Part shown: positions 46,927 to 58,900 of the stretch, piece after piece | How positions within the stretch are numbered: the first letter of the stretch is position 1 | How the letters are laid out: each line of letters opens with the position of its first letter | Made by a program: the position numbers and the translations under genes | The notes under the pieces: generated by a model | Told to the model about the DNA's origin: nothing | Database searches by the model: none | The model's input: the letters and a program-made list of their open reading frames with translations, nothing else | NCBI RefSeq assembly: GCF_963678635.1 | Contig: NC_087067.1 | Span: forward strand, 17,553,639-17,617,638 | Reading direction: 5' to 3' | DNA: 64,000 bases | Origin: Symsagittifera roscoffensis | Lineage: Eukaryota > Xenacoelomorpha > Acoela > Convolutidae

Positions 46927-49020
46927 ATGCTCAGCCTCCATGGCAGTTTTGAGTTGCGTTACAGCTTTCACAGTTTTTGTCGATAATTCCCCACTCGCCG
47001 CTGCCTCCGTGATCTTCAAATCGATTTCGGCTTGTCTGTTCCTCGTATTCTGTACCGCAGCCAGTGCTAACTTGTGTTTAGGATGATTTTGATTCTTCAC
47101 AGCCTCCCAAAATAACAGACAGTCCATCCTGAAATGTCCCTACTGATTACAGAAGAAGCACCTTGCGCCTATCTTGACGATTAAGCCACTATAAAACTCA
47201 TGTTTCTCCGTTTGGCTCATATCTACTTCATCCGGCGCGTATCCCAGACTTTGCATGCCTTGTTTGTATGTCGTGCGATCCGCTACGTGATGATCCGCTG
47301 TTCCCCAATTTGCGCATGACCTACGTTTATCCATATCATCTCTAGGCTTGTACGATGACAACCTTTTTGGTTGGCTTCCCCCTTGCATATTCATGCCTTC
47401 TGAGTACGGGTACTTTTTTGGTTTCATCAAGATCTACTCTCTAGATTTTTGTCTCATCTCTTCTGGGGTTGGTGCATTATCTTTTGAAAGTGTTTAATAC
47501 GTCGCCAACATCGTTCTCAATTCGTCACTTTTTACCCCGTCGATAAACTTTGAGGCGATGCTGAAATTTCTTCTGTTTGTTGATTTTTCCGGATCACTCA
47601 TTCTTCTCAAGCTCTCAAGATCATCCAGGAACCGATCGATTGACTCGTCGTCCCTCTGTCTTCTTTTTTCAAATCTCATCATATCTTGGTGGCCCTTCAT
47701 TCCTGATCTGAAACGGTTCAACAGTTTTTCGAAGATCTTGTCTTCGTATCACGTTCCTCTTCCTTCTTTGCTACTACACATTTCAACGCTGTGCCCTCTA
47801 GATTGCTCAGTATTGCTCTGCAGGCCTGCCTTTCGTCATTCAAGTTGTCCTGTTCTAAATGTAGTCTCATGACTTCTACCCATGTGTCAATGCAGCCATC
47901 CGAGTCGTCTTTAAACTCTTTTGATTTCTTGAACGTCTTCCTGGATTTACCACTTCCTCTTTCACTCGATTCAGTGTTCCTTGTCGCGATCGCTTCCAGT
48001 AACCTGTTCATCATTTCCCAGGTGCTTGCCCATGTCATGGCGTCAGGTGCTACATTAGTGTTCGTACTGGAGTCCTCTGGTGCATTGGTAGTGTTTGAGG
48101 TTCCACGCTTCATGATGGTCTTGGACCCCCAGCCCCTGTGCTCGTTGCAACCCGGGGTAACGGTGTAGACTCCCGTTTATTCCGTTGCGGTTCTATGAAG
48201 TCGACTCTGGTGCCTTGTGGTCTATCTGCTACCAGTTTGTCTTGCGCTGTAGAGTTTCTCAAGAGAGCATCCAGTTTCGACTGTATGGCAGAAGAACTTT
48301 CAGCTTGGTCATTGCTCATTGTTTCCAATCTCGTCTCTAGATTCCACAACTTTTCGTTCACAGTGTCGTACCATTGCTTCATTTCCTTCATATCCTTTTT
48401 GATATGTGGCTTTCGCTCTTTGTCGGTAGCCTCTACCTTGTCTGACATCTGCTGTAGCTTTTCTTCCGTCACCCTTGCCAGGTTGAAGCAGTTGTGTGGA
48501 TTCTCGGATTGGATTCTGTTGTTATTGCGGAAACTGTTCCGAATGTTTTGCTTTTATCGTTCGTCGGTACCACCTCCTCTTTTTCTTTTGGTTTCAATCC
48601 GACCATTGCTGCAATCCTCTCTGTGAACGACGTTCTTTTTGTTTGAGAATCGTCTTTTATCGTTTCCGGTGTGTTGCCTGTTGTGTCCTCTACAGAATCA
48701 ATTGGTGAAATTAATATCGTCTTCTTTTCCTGTTCTTCCGCATTCGGCATTGGTGTTGGTTCCGTTGTCTTCCTTTCCACCTCGTCAACACTCTGATCTG
48801 GTGTCTCAATATCAATTTCTACAGCAGGTACCGTTGGTCCATCCACAGCGCTTTCTTTCGTTTTGTGTTCCTTCACGCATTTTGTATTGACCATGTTCAC
48901 TGAAATGTTTTTTCTCCTTACTTTCGGATTCGATAGTGTTGCTTTCCGTTGTGACAAATTATGATTCTGCCTATGTTTTGGTAGTCTGTTTTCTGCTATC
49001 GGTACCCTACTTCGCTTCAT
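46927..49020 (-). pseudogene. Second gag copy of the giant element
   Basis: Very similar to 42680-44930, with the same order: basic start at 49020, coiled-coil segment, capsid-like segment (47494-48113) and zinc-knuckle words (47140-47340). With its own leader and hairpin array it forms a directly repeated block of about 3.5 kb. Identity by eye is over 90%, so the duplication is fairly recent relative to the element. Broken; a fossil part. Confidence 0.8.
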
Positions 49021-49204
49021 GATTTTTATTTACAAATTTCTTCATTTACAATTTCAATATTTAGAAGTTCCTATTCTAAAATTTGAAAAAAAAAAATTTA
49101 AAAATTTTTTTCCTAATTCTTGTATGAAAAAATCATTCGAGTTCGTAATCCTAATAGTGTGGACTCTTAGCTGTTTTTGGTCATTCTGAGTGTTCTTGGT
49201 GCTT

Positions 49205-50110
49205 TTACCCAAGTGTTGGGTCACTTCACACTATCCCAGGACGTCTTCTAACTCTCTTAGTACCCTATGCTCAAGTGTTGGGACACCTCGCACTGTCCCA
49301 TGACCTCTTCGTTATAGGGTCGGGACGCTTAACACTGTCCCAAGACTTTTGGTTCAGGTGCTGGGACACCTCGCACTGTCCCAAGACCTCTTTGTTCTAT
49401 TGTTGGACCTAGTACTATCCGAAGACCTCTCACTCAAGTGTTGGGACACTTCGCACTGTCCCATGACCTCTCTGTACAAGTGTTGGGACACTTCGCACTG
49501 TCCAAGACCTCCCACTCAAGTGTTGGGACACTTCGCACTGTCCCAAGGCCTCCCACTCAAGTGTTGGGACACTTAGCACTGTCCCAAGACCCTTCGTCCA
49601 AGTGTTGGGATACTTCGCACTGTCCCAAGACCTCCCACTCAAGTGTTGGGACACCTCGCACTGTCCCATGACTCTCTGCTCTAGTGTTGGGAAACTTCGT
49701 ACTGTCCCAAGACCCCTCACTCAAGCGTTCGGACACCTCGCACTGTCCCATGACTCTCTGCTCTAGTGTTGGGAAACTTCGTACTGTCCCAAGACCCCTC
49801 ACTCAAGCGTTGGGACACTTCGCACTGTCCCAAGACCTCCCTGTTCAAGTGTTGGGACACTTCGCACTGTCCCAAGACCTCCCACTCAAGTGTTGGGACA
49901 CTTAGCACTGTCCCAAGACCTTCCACTCAAGTGTTGGGATATTTAGCACTGTTCCAAGACCTCCCACTCAAGTGTTGGGACACTTCGCACTGTCCCAAGA
50001 CCCTCCGTCCAAGTGTTGGACAGTCGGATCTCTTCTGTTTTGGGACAGTCGGATCTCTCGTTCTTTAGTTTCGGGATAGTCGGATCTCTTGTTCTATAGT
50101 GTTGAGACAC
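49205..50110 (-). repeat. Hairpin minisatellite in the leader, copy 2
   Basis: About 21 units of the same 41-42 bp hairpin repeat as 45118-46140, in the same position relative to the second gag copy. Both arrays are followed by two or three copies of ggacagtcggatctct (46054-46115; 50024-50090). Individual units differ between the arrays, so units have been gained or lost since the duplication. Confidence 0.9.
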
Positions 50111-50554
50111 CTAGATCACTGTCCCTGGTTCCACCACTTGAGCTCTAGTTTTAGAAAAAATCTCCCCAAAACCCAATCTTACTAACCAAAAAATTTACCT
50201 ACTAGCCCCCCTGAAATTGCCTCCCCTTATCAATCCGATGAAAGTCGACACACGACTTGTTAGCTAGTGTCTTGTGATCACCTATTCGTCAAAAGCCGAT
50301 AAAAATGTATTCGAAATTTAAAAAAAAATTTAGCGAGAAAAATTGATGAAAAAAAGAAAGATGAGTACACCCAACCTTCTTTTGGGTGGTGAGTGGTGGA
50401 ACCTTCTTTTGATCCAGTTTACCACTTCGCTGGGCACCTCTTCCGGTCAGGTCCCCCAATGGTCCGCTGATATGACAAGCTACCTGAAAGCCTTAAAACG
50501 CCCCACACTCGGGCACCTGTACAACTTTGCTAACTTGATCGAGGATTTTTTCAG

Positions 50555-52095
50555 TTGCTGCGACAAACTTGAGCATGATATGGCGAATTCTAAATTTTCA
50601 AAAATTTTTATTTCTCCCATAATCAAGATAAAAGTTCCAAATATGACCGACTGGCGCAAATATAAAGCTATTGGCCTAACCGCGCAATTTAATTAGTTGA
50701 ATGCTAAAATAGTGAGCTCATGGTTAAGCGTTAGTATCCCCAGACCACGACGTCACTCAAAAAATCAGGGCTACGACATTATTATCATATTAATAATAAT
50801 TTTGTTCAGTAGATAAAAATCACCTTGTGCATTGAATAAAGATCAGCCCTGTCCCTGAATTCTTAGCTTCTTTCTATTTGAAAATGACTTTGATGTTAAT
50901 TTAAATTCAATTCAGGCCATTCCGTGAAGCTAAAACTTGTTAAAAATGCAATTTGCAGTCTCTCACTGAAACTCTTCCGATTTCCTGAATCCGGTCAAAG
51001 AGCTGTCTTCTTGTCGACCAGGAAGTGTAAGAAAATCCTCCTAATTGCCCTCCTGATTCTCGGGAATTGGCCCGTAACAATTGTAGCTGTACAATCGTTA
51101 CAACTCAGAGTGTTCTTCCGTAAAAATCCTTGAATATGACTTCAATACTTTTCTTTATAGCTCGTACCTCTATGCTTTGATTTTTGCGGCTTTTTAGTTG
51201 CCGCTTAATTTCAAGGTCGGGACGTGTCTTTACTAATGAACCTTTGTTAAAATGAAAAGAAAAGCTGACCCCTATCAAATCGTTCAATTGAATTATTAAC
51301 GCTCCTAATCACTCAAAACAGCTAATTTTCTCCATTAAACATCTTTTTCTAAATATAATCAGAAGGTCAAAAGTATCATAGTAACCGAGGTTACAGTCTC
51401 GAGTCTGCAACAGTCGCCTACTTAAGTCACATATGAGGTTAAAAAAAATAGGCCCTATTACCATTGGCTCAAGAGTCAGGGATACTATCTTTTGTGTTTT
51501 TCTACCTCGAACGGTCGGAGCCAATTCGGTTCACTTGCGACATGAGACTAAAACCTTTGTTACAGCTTAAAGGCCACTACCAAAATACCCCCACTCTAGA
51601 AAATTAGAACGGCCCCATACTTAGGTCTCAAAATACCTAAAACACGCGAACGCCGTTAAAAACAGGGTCGGAACAATCCATATAGCTAGTTTTTTATTAG
51701 ACAGTGGACCTTTGATCCATTTCAGATGGATCAACCTAAACCTCTCCTTACCTCAGCATAACAATATAAAACACACTCAAGAAATTTAAATTGGGTACTC
51801 ACATACCCGCACACTCTCTAGAATTGAGTAACTAACTTAATGAGTAACTCTAGAACAATTGGTAATCAAGTTTAATTCGAGGAGTTTTAAATGAATGAGT
51901 TTTAGCTTGAAAAATAAGTTTTTGGTCTGGACCATTGGGCAACTTAGGTTCTTCTGATCTTATTTTCTGATATTTTCAGTTGTCGCGAGAATCTTGAGCA
52001 TGACATGCTCAATTTGAATTTTTGAAAAATTCTATTTCACCCCAAAATGTCTTTTGCGTTGCTCAAGGTCAAACTTCCAACTATGACTGACTGGC
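50555..52095 (-). repeat. LTR-like blocks at the 5' end of the giant element
   Basis: 50555-50940 matches 26533-26930 closely. 51420-51740 matches 25890-26230 at lower identity. 51740-52095 matches 26950-27490 closely. All are in the same orientation as their partners. 50940-51420 is unmatched. The order differs somewhat from the other end, so the ends have been rearranged or carry two nested LTRs. Confidence 0.6.
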
Positions 52096-52911
52096 ACAGT
52101 CCCTTCCTCACATCCAGTCAAAATTTTCGGAGAAATTTATAGATATAGAAGAGTAAATTGTAATGTGGATAGAAGTAAAGAGAGTAATGTGGAAAAAAGT
52201 ATATAGTTGGGAATCAAGTCAACCAGTTTGAGAAAACTAACACCTGCACAGAATAAACCGGAGTTGAAAGTGACTCAAAAAGACTGACCTGATATGACGC
52301 GGACGGTCTATCATATCCTTATATAAAGCTGCACTATTGTTCCAATAGCTCTACAAATTAGAAATTTGTTCGAAAGTAGTTTTTATCATTAGTGTCGAGT
52401 ACACAGACTGCGTTTGCAACCTGTATTTCTAGGGCGACTCTCTGCTTAAGAAAACTACCTGCCCTAGGCTTCTCGGCACACGTGCGCAAGTTCTTACAAA
52501 GCTTGTGCAGAAAAACTTCATTGATAGGGCCGGCGGCACCCTGAACTTCAAAAGCTATTGGTTAAAAAATATATCCATCATTAATTAAATCTCTCTATTT
52601 GTCAGATTTTCGATCTTCCGCCGCGCCAGTGCCGGGGTTTTGTATGACCCGATATGACATGCATTTCAGTCATTCTGGTCGAATGTCACATCTAGCAATG
52701 CACCTACACTTCATATTTAATCGACGATTTTTAATCAATAAAGTGTTTCTTTTTCTCCGCCTGGAAGCATTGAATGCCAGTAATGATTCTTGCCGGTCGC
52801 AAGCCCGTTTAAAGGAGGAGGGTTGGTGATAGGAAGAGCATCCAGCCGTGAAACTCCGCTTAACCAACTGATTCATGAATACGCCAATGATGATTTTTTT
52901 TAAAGATTAAG
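52096..52911. other. Upstream region of FARSA
   Basis: No gene is seen. A TATATAAAG word lies at about 52320. From about 52740 to 52870 a repeat-like stretch carries gataggaagagcatccagcc, close to a word common in the tails of RTE-type LINEs and their SINEs. The FARSA promoter presumably lies here but cannot be placed. Confidence 0.45.
52740..52870 (+). mobile_element. RTE-LINE/SINE tail-like fragment
   Basis: The stretch gttggtgataggaagagcat and following tccagccgtgaaactccgc resembles the ggcatccagccg tail of RTE-type retroposons known from many animals. It is short and recognised from memory only. It ends about 45 bases before the FARSA start codon. Confidence 0.4.
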
Positions 52912-55900
52912 ATGGATGCTGTTGTGCTAAAAGTGTTGAGTGAAAACGAAGTCATTCCCGATACACGAGTTTTTGCCAAAAACAATGGGAAGAAACACCA
53001 AGAAATTGTTGGAGTTATGAAAAGTCTTCAGTCACTGGGTGATATAATCGCAACTAAAGAGTTATCAGAGGAAAAATGGATTTTAACCGATGAAGGTTCT
53101 AAAACATTGTCTTCCGGCAGCTTAGAAGCAAGATTGTTTCAATGCGTGTCAGAAAATGGTTCACAGCTGGATGAGCTTAAAAAGTCTTTCGAGGGTTTTA
53201 GTGTTGCTTTTGGAAAAGCAACGTCAAAAAAGTGGATCTCGCTTGATAAAGCGTCTGGAATGGTCACAAAGAACCTTGACTGCATAGTTGATGATGTACA
53301 AAAGGATCTTGAGTCGCTGAATCTGGGAGAAAATATACCTCAGAAGACACTGGACGATTACAAGAAACGAAAGCTTATAGAGAAGAGAATTGAGAAGTTT
53401 TATGAGATCTCGAAGGGACCAGGATTCTCTTTAGAAACAGAAAAACTTGCTACTGATCTAACAACTGAAATGATAATAAGTGGGGCCTGGAAATCTCAAG
53501 CGTTCAAAGCATATAACTTTTCAGCGAACGGGCGCTTGCCTGACTCAGGTCATTTGCATCCCTTAATGAAGGTACGGAGTGAGTTCCGACAAATTTTTCT
53601 CGAGATGGGATTCTCAGAGATGCCAACTAACAATTTCGTGGAGAGTTCCTTCTGGAATTTTGATGCACTATTTCAACCTCAGCAACATCCTGCACGAGAT
53701 GCACACGATACTTTCTTTGTGAGCCAACCTGCGCAATGTAACAAGACTCAAATACCAGCGGATTACATGGAAGCGGTTAGTAAAGCTTTTAGTAGAAACG
53801 AGAAATCTGCTGAATAGTTACTAGTTTTTTATGCCAAAATTTAAGGGTACACTCCATGAAAACCGAACAGGGAGAGTTCGCTGATAAGGCGACTGCTTTT
53901 CCTACCTTCTATTTACTGCCATGCTTTTCTTTGGATACACTTGTGTTATGGCTCAGATGAGGCCGATAACATAAGGGTCAGATAAGGCCGATAACATATT
54001 GAAGCCTATAACCCTGATCTATACATGGAAACTTGTGTTATTTTTGCCACTCCGATTGTTTGACCGGGTATTACAAGGGTGTTGCAACGAGGTTCTAGAC
54101 TTTTTATGGTAAAAAGTTTGTTCACAGAATTTGCACGTAAAAATTTGCAACCGGGTATTAGAAGTTTTCCTCAAACAACTTAGTTCCGAATATTTCGCTG
54201 ATCAATCAACCACCCATCGCATCTGGCATAGAGGTAGGACACCTGCTTGAGACGGCAAAGGCATGTGATTCCAATCCGGCCGGGACCTTTTTTTTAGCCA
54301 GAAATTATTATTTTTTTTTACTATTGTCCGTCTGTTTATTTTTTTTCGGCTTATTTACCGAAGCACAAACTCTTTTTGAAAGTTCAGCTTTCTTAATTCC
54401 TGAATGCCATTTCTAAAGCCCTATTTGTGGTGACAATTGGATTACTAGATCTTTTGCTCAAATTTAGTTTCATTTTTTTGAATTTTTTGATAAAACTTTT
54501 TTAACGCTTGCGATTAGCAAGCGTTAACAAACCAGAATTTTTTTTTTTCGGTTTATCAACTAGTTTAACAGAATCTTTCGTATCATTCTACCTTTTTTGG
54601 GTTAGCAACTAGTTCAACAGAATCACTTATATCATTTTGGCTCACATGAAATCAAAAGTCAGTCTTTAATTTGCGCATGTGGCAAAGAGGTAACGCACCT
54701 GCCTATAAAGACAAAGGTCAATGTCAATGGTTTGAATCCGGCCAGGACCTGTTTTTTTTGCAAGCGGAAAAATGTCCGCGCTTTGAAAAATCTTGTTTGT
54801 CTGCTTTTTGTTGACTTTATTACTGCAGCGCCAAATTTGCCTAAAATTTGGGCATTTTTACTCGAATTTTCCGGTTTAGGGCTAGTAATTAGTTCCAAGG
54901 AATTTTGCCCATTTTTGGTTTTTTTTCATGCTGTGCATTAAAAGTTTCTGATTTTTTTATTACGCTTGCAAACTGGAATAGACTTTTTTCGGGACCATAA
55001 CTTGTTTAACAAATCAGTTGAATCACTTCTTTTCATTTCTGTTCTTATCTTCTCGTCACTTCTCTTCTTATCTTTTCTTAACTCTTTCCAGGTTGCTTCT
55101 CCCTTGGCCTGGAGGTAAAGCAGTTGCCTTTGTACTCTACGGTCTGGAGTTCGAGTCTTGGCCGGATCTTGTTTTTTTTCAGTATCAAAGAAAATGTAAA
55201 AGAAAAATCCCAGAAAAACGAATAGTTGGTTTTTTGTTTGTTCGCTCAGGATTTGTCGTCTAAATTGCCACAAAACGGATTATGCTTATTCCTTGTAGTT
55301 GCAAGTGCAAATGTTGTTCATTCTAATTTCAAGGGGGGACTTTGAAGATTAAAAAAAATTATCATTATTTTTTTTTTGGTTTAGTTGATATCTGCTCAAA
55401 AATGGTCGACTTAGTTGCTTAATCACTGATATTTTTTGCTGTAGGTAACTTTCATTGCAGTTGCAAGTGCAAGTGCTGTTCATTCCAGTTTGAAGGGGGA
55501 ATTGAAAGATTTTAAAAAACCAAAAAACCATTTTTTTCGGTTCAAGTGGTTTCAGCTCAAAGATTGTTGGCTTAGTTGCCACATCACTGATTTTTTTTTG
55601 TGCTATGCGACAACTCTCCCAAGTTCGATTTCTGTCGGGAGCTGTTTTTTGTCAAAACTGAAAATTTTAGATTATTCTAGACTTTCGTGTCTGCTAATTG
55701 TTGTCGGCTTAGGTCCCACAGAAATATATCTTGAGCATTTTCTTCATTTAAAATACTCTATTAAAAATTTGTTTTCTACGTTGTTTTTAATTTTACCAAT
55801 TTCGGTTCGGTAAAATTAGAGAAGTTTCGTTTTCATTTGTTTTTCTTATTTTTTGTTTGCTCGGCTTTAAAGTTTTTTTGTTAAAGTTAATCGGCTGAGT

Positions 55901-58900
55901 GGCATCATATTGCATCGGTGGCCGAGTGAAACAAGTTGCTTATGCGTGTGAGTTTTTTGAAGGGGTAATTCAATATTTTTTGAAAGTTATCATGTTTTTT
56001 ATGCAATTTTTTTAAAAACATTTTTGAAAAAAAAAAACGATTTTTTTAAAGTTTTTTCTCTGTTTGATTTGTCTTTTCATTTTCTGCTAATCATAGTCTT
56101 AATTTTTTGTATAGCAAGCAAACGAAGCTCCTCTATAAAAAGTTTTCTTTTTTTTGTTCCGATCGTTAAAGTGCATTGAATTATTACATGCAATAATTGT
56201 GATCGCGATTAGCAAGCGTTATCAATTCGGAACGTAAACTTATTCTTGTTAACAAGTTGTCCTATAAAATCACCAAATACTTATCTGAAATCAGCATTTT
56301 TCTCAACCAATAGATATATTTTGAGCATTTTTTCATTTAAAATACCTACTCTAATAAAATTTTGTTTTCTACGTTGTTTTTAATTTTATTCAATTTCGAT
56401 TTAGTCTTGGCTCTGCTGGTGTCTGCTCAAGTTTTTCGGCTTTAAAACTGCTTTTTTTCTATGCTAATATAACTTCCATTTTTCTTATTCGCCGTGTTTT
56501 TTTGTAAAATGAATTCATTCAAGAAAAAGGTATGAAAGTAAAAGTAGATCTAGCTGTTGTCGACATTTTCAAAACTTTTTTTGACATAGCAGCTTTTGTC
56601 TCAATTTCAGTCTACTTTTGGTCATGGTGTTTGTGTTTTATCGAAATTTGTGTGAATTTTTGGTCGACTTCGTTACCGCAGAACAGGCGCGGATCTAGGA
56701 ATTTCTCGAGGGGGTGGGGGCTTAATTTCAAAAAAAAAATTGAAAATTTTTTCGATTTTTTGTTTAGGTCGACCAAATTGATTTTCTGAGCTCTCCTCAA
56801 AGCACTATAAAGGCCCTAATTTGACCAAATTTTCTGCGACGCAGGCAAATTTTGAAAAAAAAGCAGGCCAGAAAAAGCATTTTTAGGCATTTTTGGGAAA
56901 TTTTCACCAAAAAATCTCGTTTTTTCGGCGCGCGCTTCTCTTTAAAATTAGTATATATTGGCGCCAAAGGAGCCCTTGGAAAAATTTTAGGGTCCGTCAG
57001 CCAAAAATGGATATCTCAAAATAGTATTAAGGGGGACCCTTTAGGTCGGCACGGGGTCGAATCCCTGAGGGGGGGGGGGCGTCCGCGCCCCTTAATCCGC
57101 TACTGCCGCAGAAGGGACTTTTTTGAAGTTCACATCTGTGTAGCCTTCCTAATGTCATTTGTAAATGTTCTGAAAGTGCAAATAATTTAAGATTTTCTGC
57201 AGTTTTATGTATAGGCTGAAAAACGATTTTTTGATTTGTCGATTTATCTGCACGTTTTTATTTTTATTCATTTTTTTTTATCGCAAATGATGCAAAGATA
57301 AGCTTCGCTTAGTTGTGTACGCTGGCGATTAGCAAGAATTATTCAATTGGAACCTTGAGTTTTTTAGGCAAATATCTTGTGTCCATAATACTCCGTCTTT
57401 TGACTAACTGAATCGTTTCACCAGCCTCGACGAAAACCTTAGCCAATCAACTTCTCTTGAGCTTGTGCGCATTCTAAATGTCCGTTCGTTCTGTCTTCAG
57501 TAGTTATGTCGGCTTTAATTTCACAAATTCGATTTTTTAAAGGTTTTTCCGCGTTAAAGGTTCACTCAACTTCGTTCTGTTTTTGTTATTTCGTTTACGC
57601 AAGTATTTTGGGTTCAGTTGCCGCACGGTTAATGTTTCTGAATGCTTACATAATGTGTTAGGTTGTGTTTCTCGGCATGTTTGCTTCAAATTGAACAGTA
57701 AGCGAGACAAACACTAGAAAATTTACTACCTGAAGATTTTTGATTTTTTCTCAAATTTGTTTCGATTCAGTTGCTTCTTTTTCATTTAACTCAGCTGGTT
57801 TGCAGTGCTTTGTTTGTTGTACCGCAAATATTGCGAAACTTTGTTTTGCCTTTGTGTTACATTGGCGTTCGGTCCACCGTGTCATTTGCGCCACGCGTTT
57901 GACGGTAAATCGTCAATTTTGCCAAATTAATAAATCGTATTGTTAATTGCTTCATCTTCGACCAGAAACTCCAGTCAGAATATCAGGTTTTTGTCTAAAT
58001 GTTGCTCTTTTGCGAGAACCGATTGCCCTCAATTGAGGTCATAATTGACCTGAGAAGTATGAAAAACAAAAATTAATCATAATCGGATAATTTATAAGTT
58101 AGTAAACTGATAATCGTTAAGTTAGGTTTGAAACTGCATTTTGGTTCCCCGTTTTTCCCCCGGGTAGTAGACACGGGTAGTTTCAACCGGGTAGTAGACA
58201 CGGGTAGTTTCAACCGGTTAGTAGACACGGGTAGTTTCAACCGGGTAGTAGACACGGGTAGTTTCAACCGGGTAGTAGACACGGGTAGTTTCAACCGGGT
58301 AGTAGACACGGGTAGTTTCAACCGGGTAGTAGACACGGGTAGTTTCAACCGGGTAGTAGACACGGGTAGTTTCAACCGGGTAGTAGACACGGGTAGTTTC
58401 AACCGGGTAGTAGACACGGGTAGTTTCAACCGGGTAGTAGACACGGGTAGTTTCAACCGGGTAGTAGACACGGGTAGTTTCAACCGGGTAGTAGACACGG
58501 GTAGTTTCAACCGGGTAGTAGACACGGGTAGTTTCAACCGGGTAGTAGACACGGGTAGTTTCAACCGGGTAGTAGACACGGGTAGTTTCAACCGGGTAGT
58601 AGACACGGGTAGTTTCAACCGGGTAGTAGACACGGGTAGTTTCAACCGGGTAGTAGACACGGGTAGTTTCAACCGGGTAGTAGACACGGGTAGTTTCAAC
58701 CGGGTAGTAGACACGGGTAGTAGACACGGGTAGTTTCAACCTGGTAGTAGACACGGGTAGTTACAACCGGCTAGTAGACACGGGTAGTTTCAACCGGGTA
58801 GTAGACACGGGTAGTTTCAACTGGGTAGTAGACACGGGTAGTTTCAGCCGGGTAGTAGACACGGGTAGTTTCAACCGGGTAATAGACACGGGTAGTTTCA

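Larger units (their letters stand above)
25890..52095 (-). mobile_element. Giant Ty3/gypsy-lineage retroelement with accessory frames, broken
   Basis: Reading on the minus strand: LTR-like blocks (52095-50555), a leader with a hairpin minisatellite, gag, a repeated leader-gag segment, protease, RT/RNase H pieces, integrase, a pol tail ending at 37856, then about 10 kb of accessory frames (macrodomain, SGNH-type regions, several unrecognised frames), and LTR-like blocks again (27870-25890). Everything points the same way. The span is about 26 kb, far above the usual 5-8 kb for gypsy elements, though very long LTR elements such as Ogre (plants) and Burro (planarians) are known. The end blocks are roughly 80-95% alike by eye, so the insertion has moderate age. 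It is broken, with perhaps two dozen or more breaks. That the accessory frames and the pol belong to one element is an inference from orientation, adjacency and the shared ends. Confidence 0.65.

Noticed and set aside
54220-55180. True tRNA genes
   Set aside because: A and B boxes are present, but the acceptor and other stems do not pair and the copies are followed by similar T-runs and bodies, as in SINEs.
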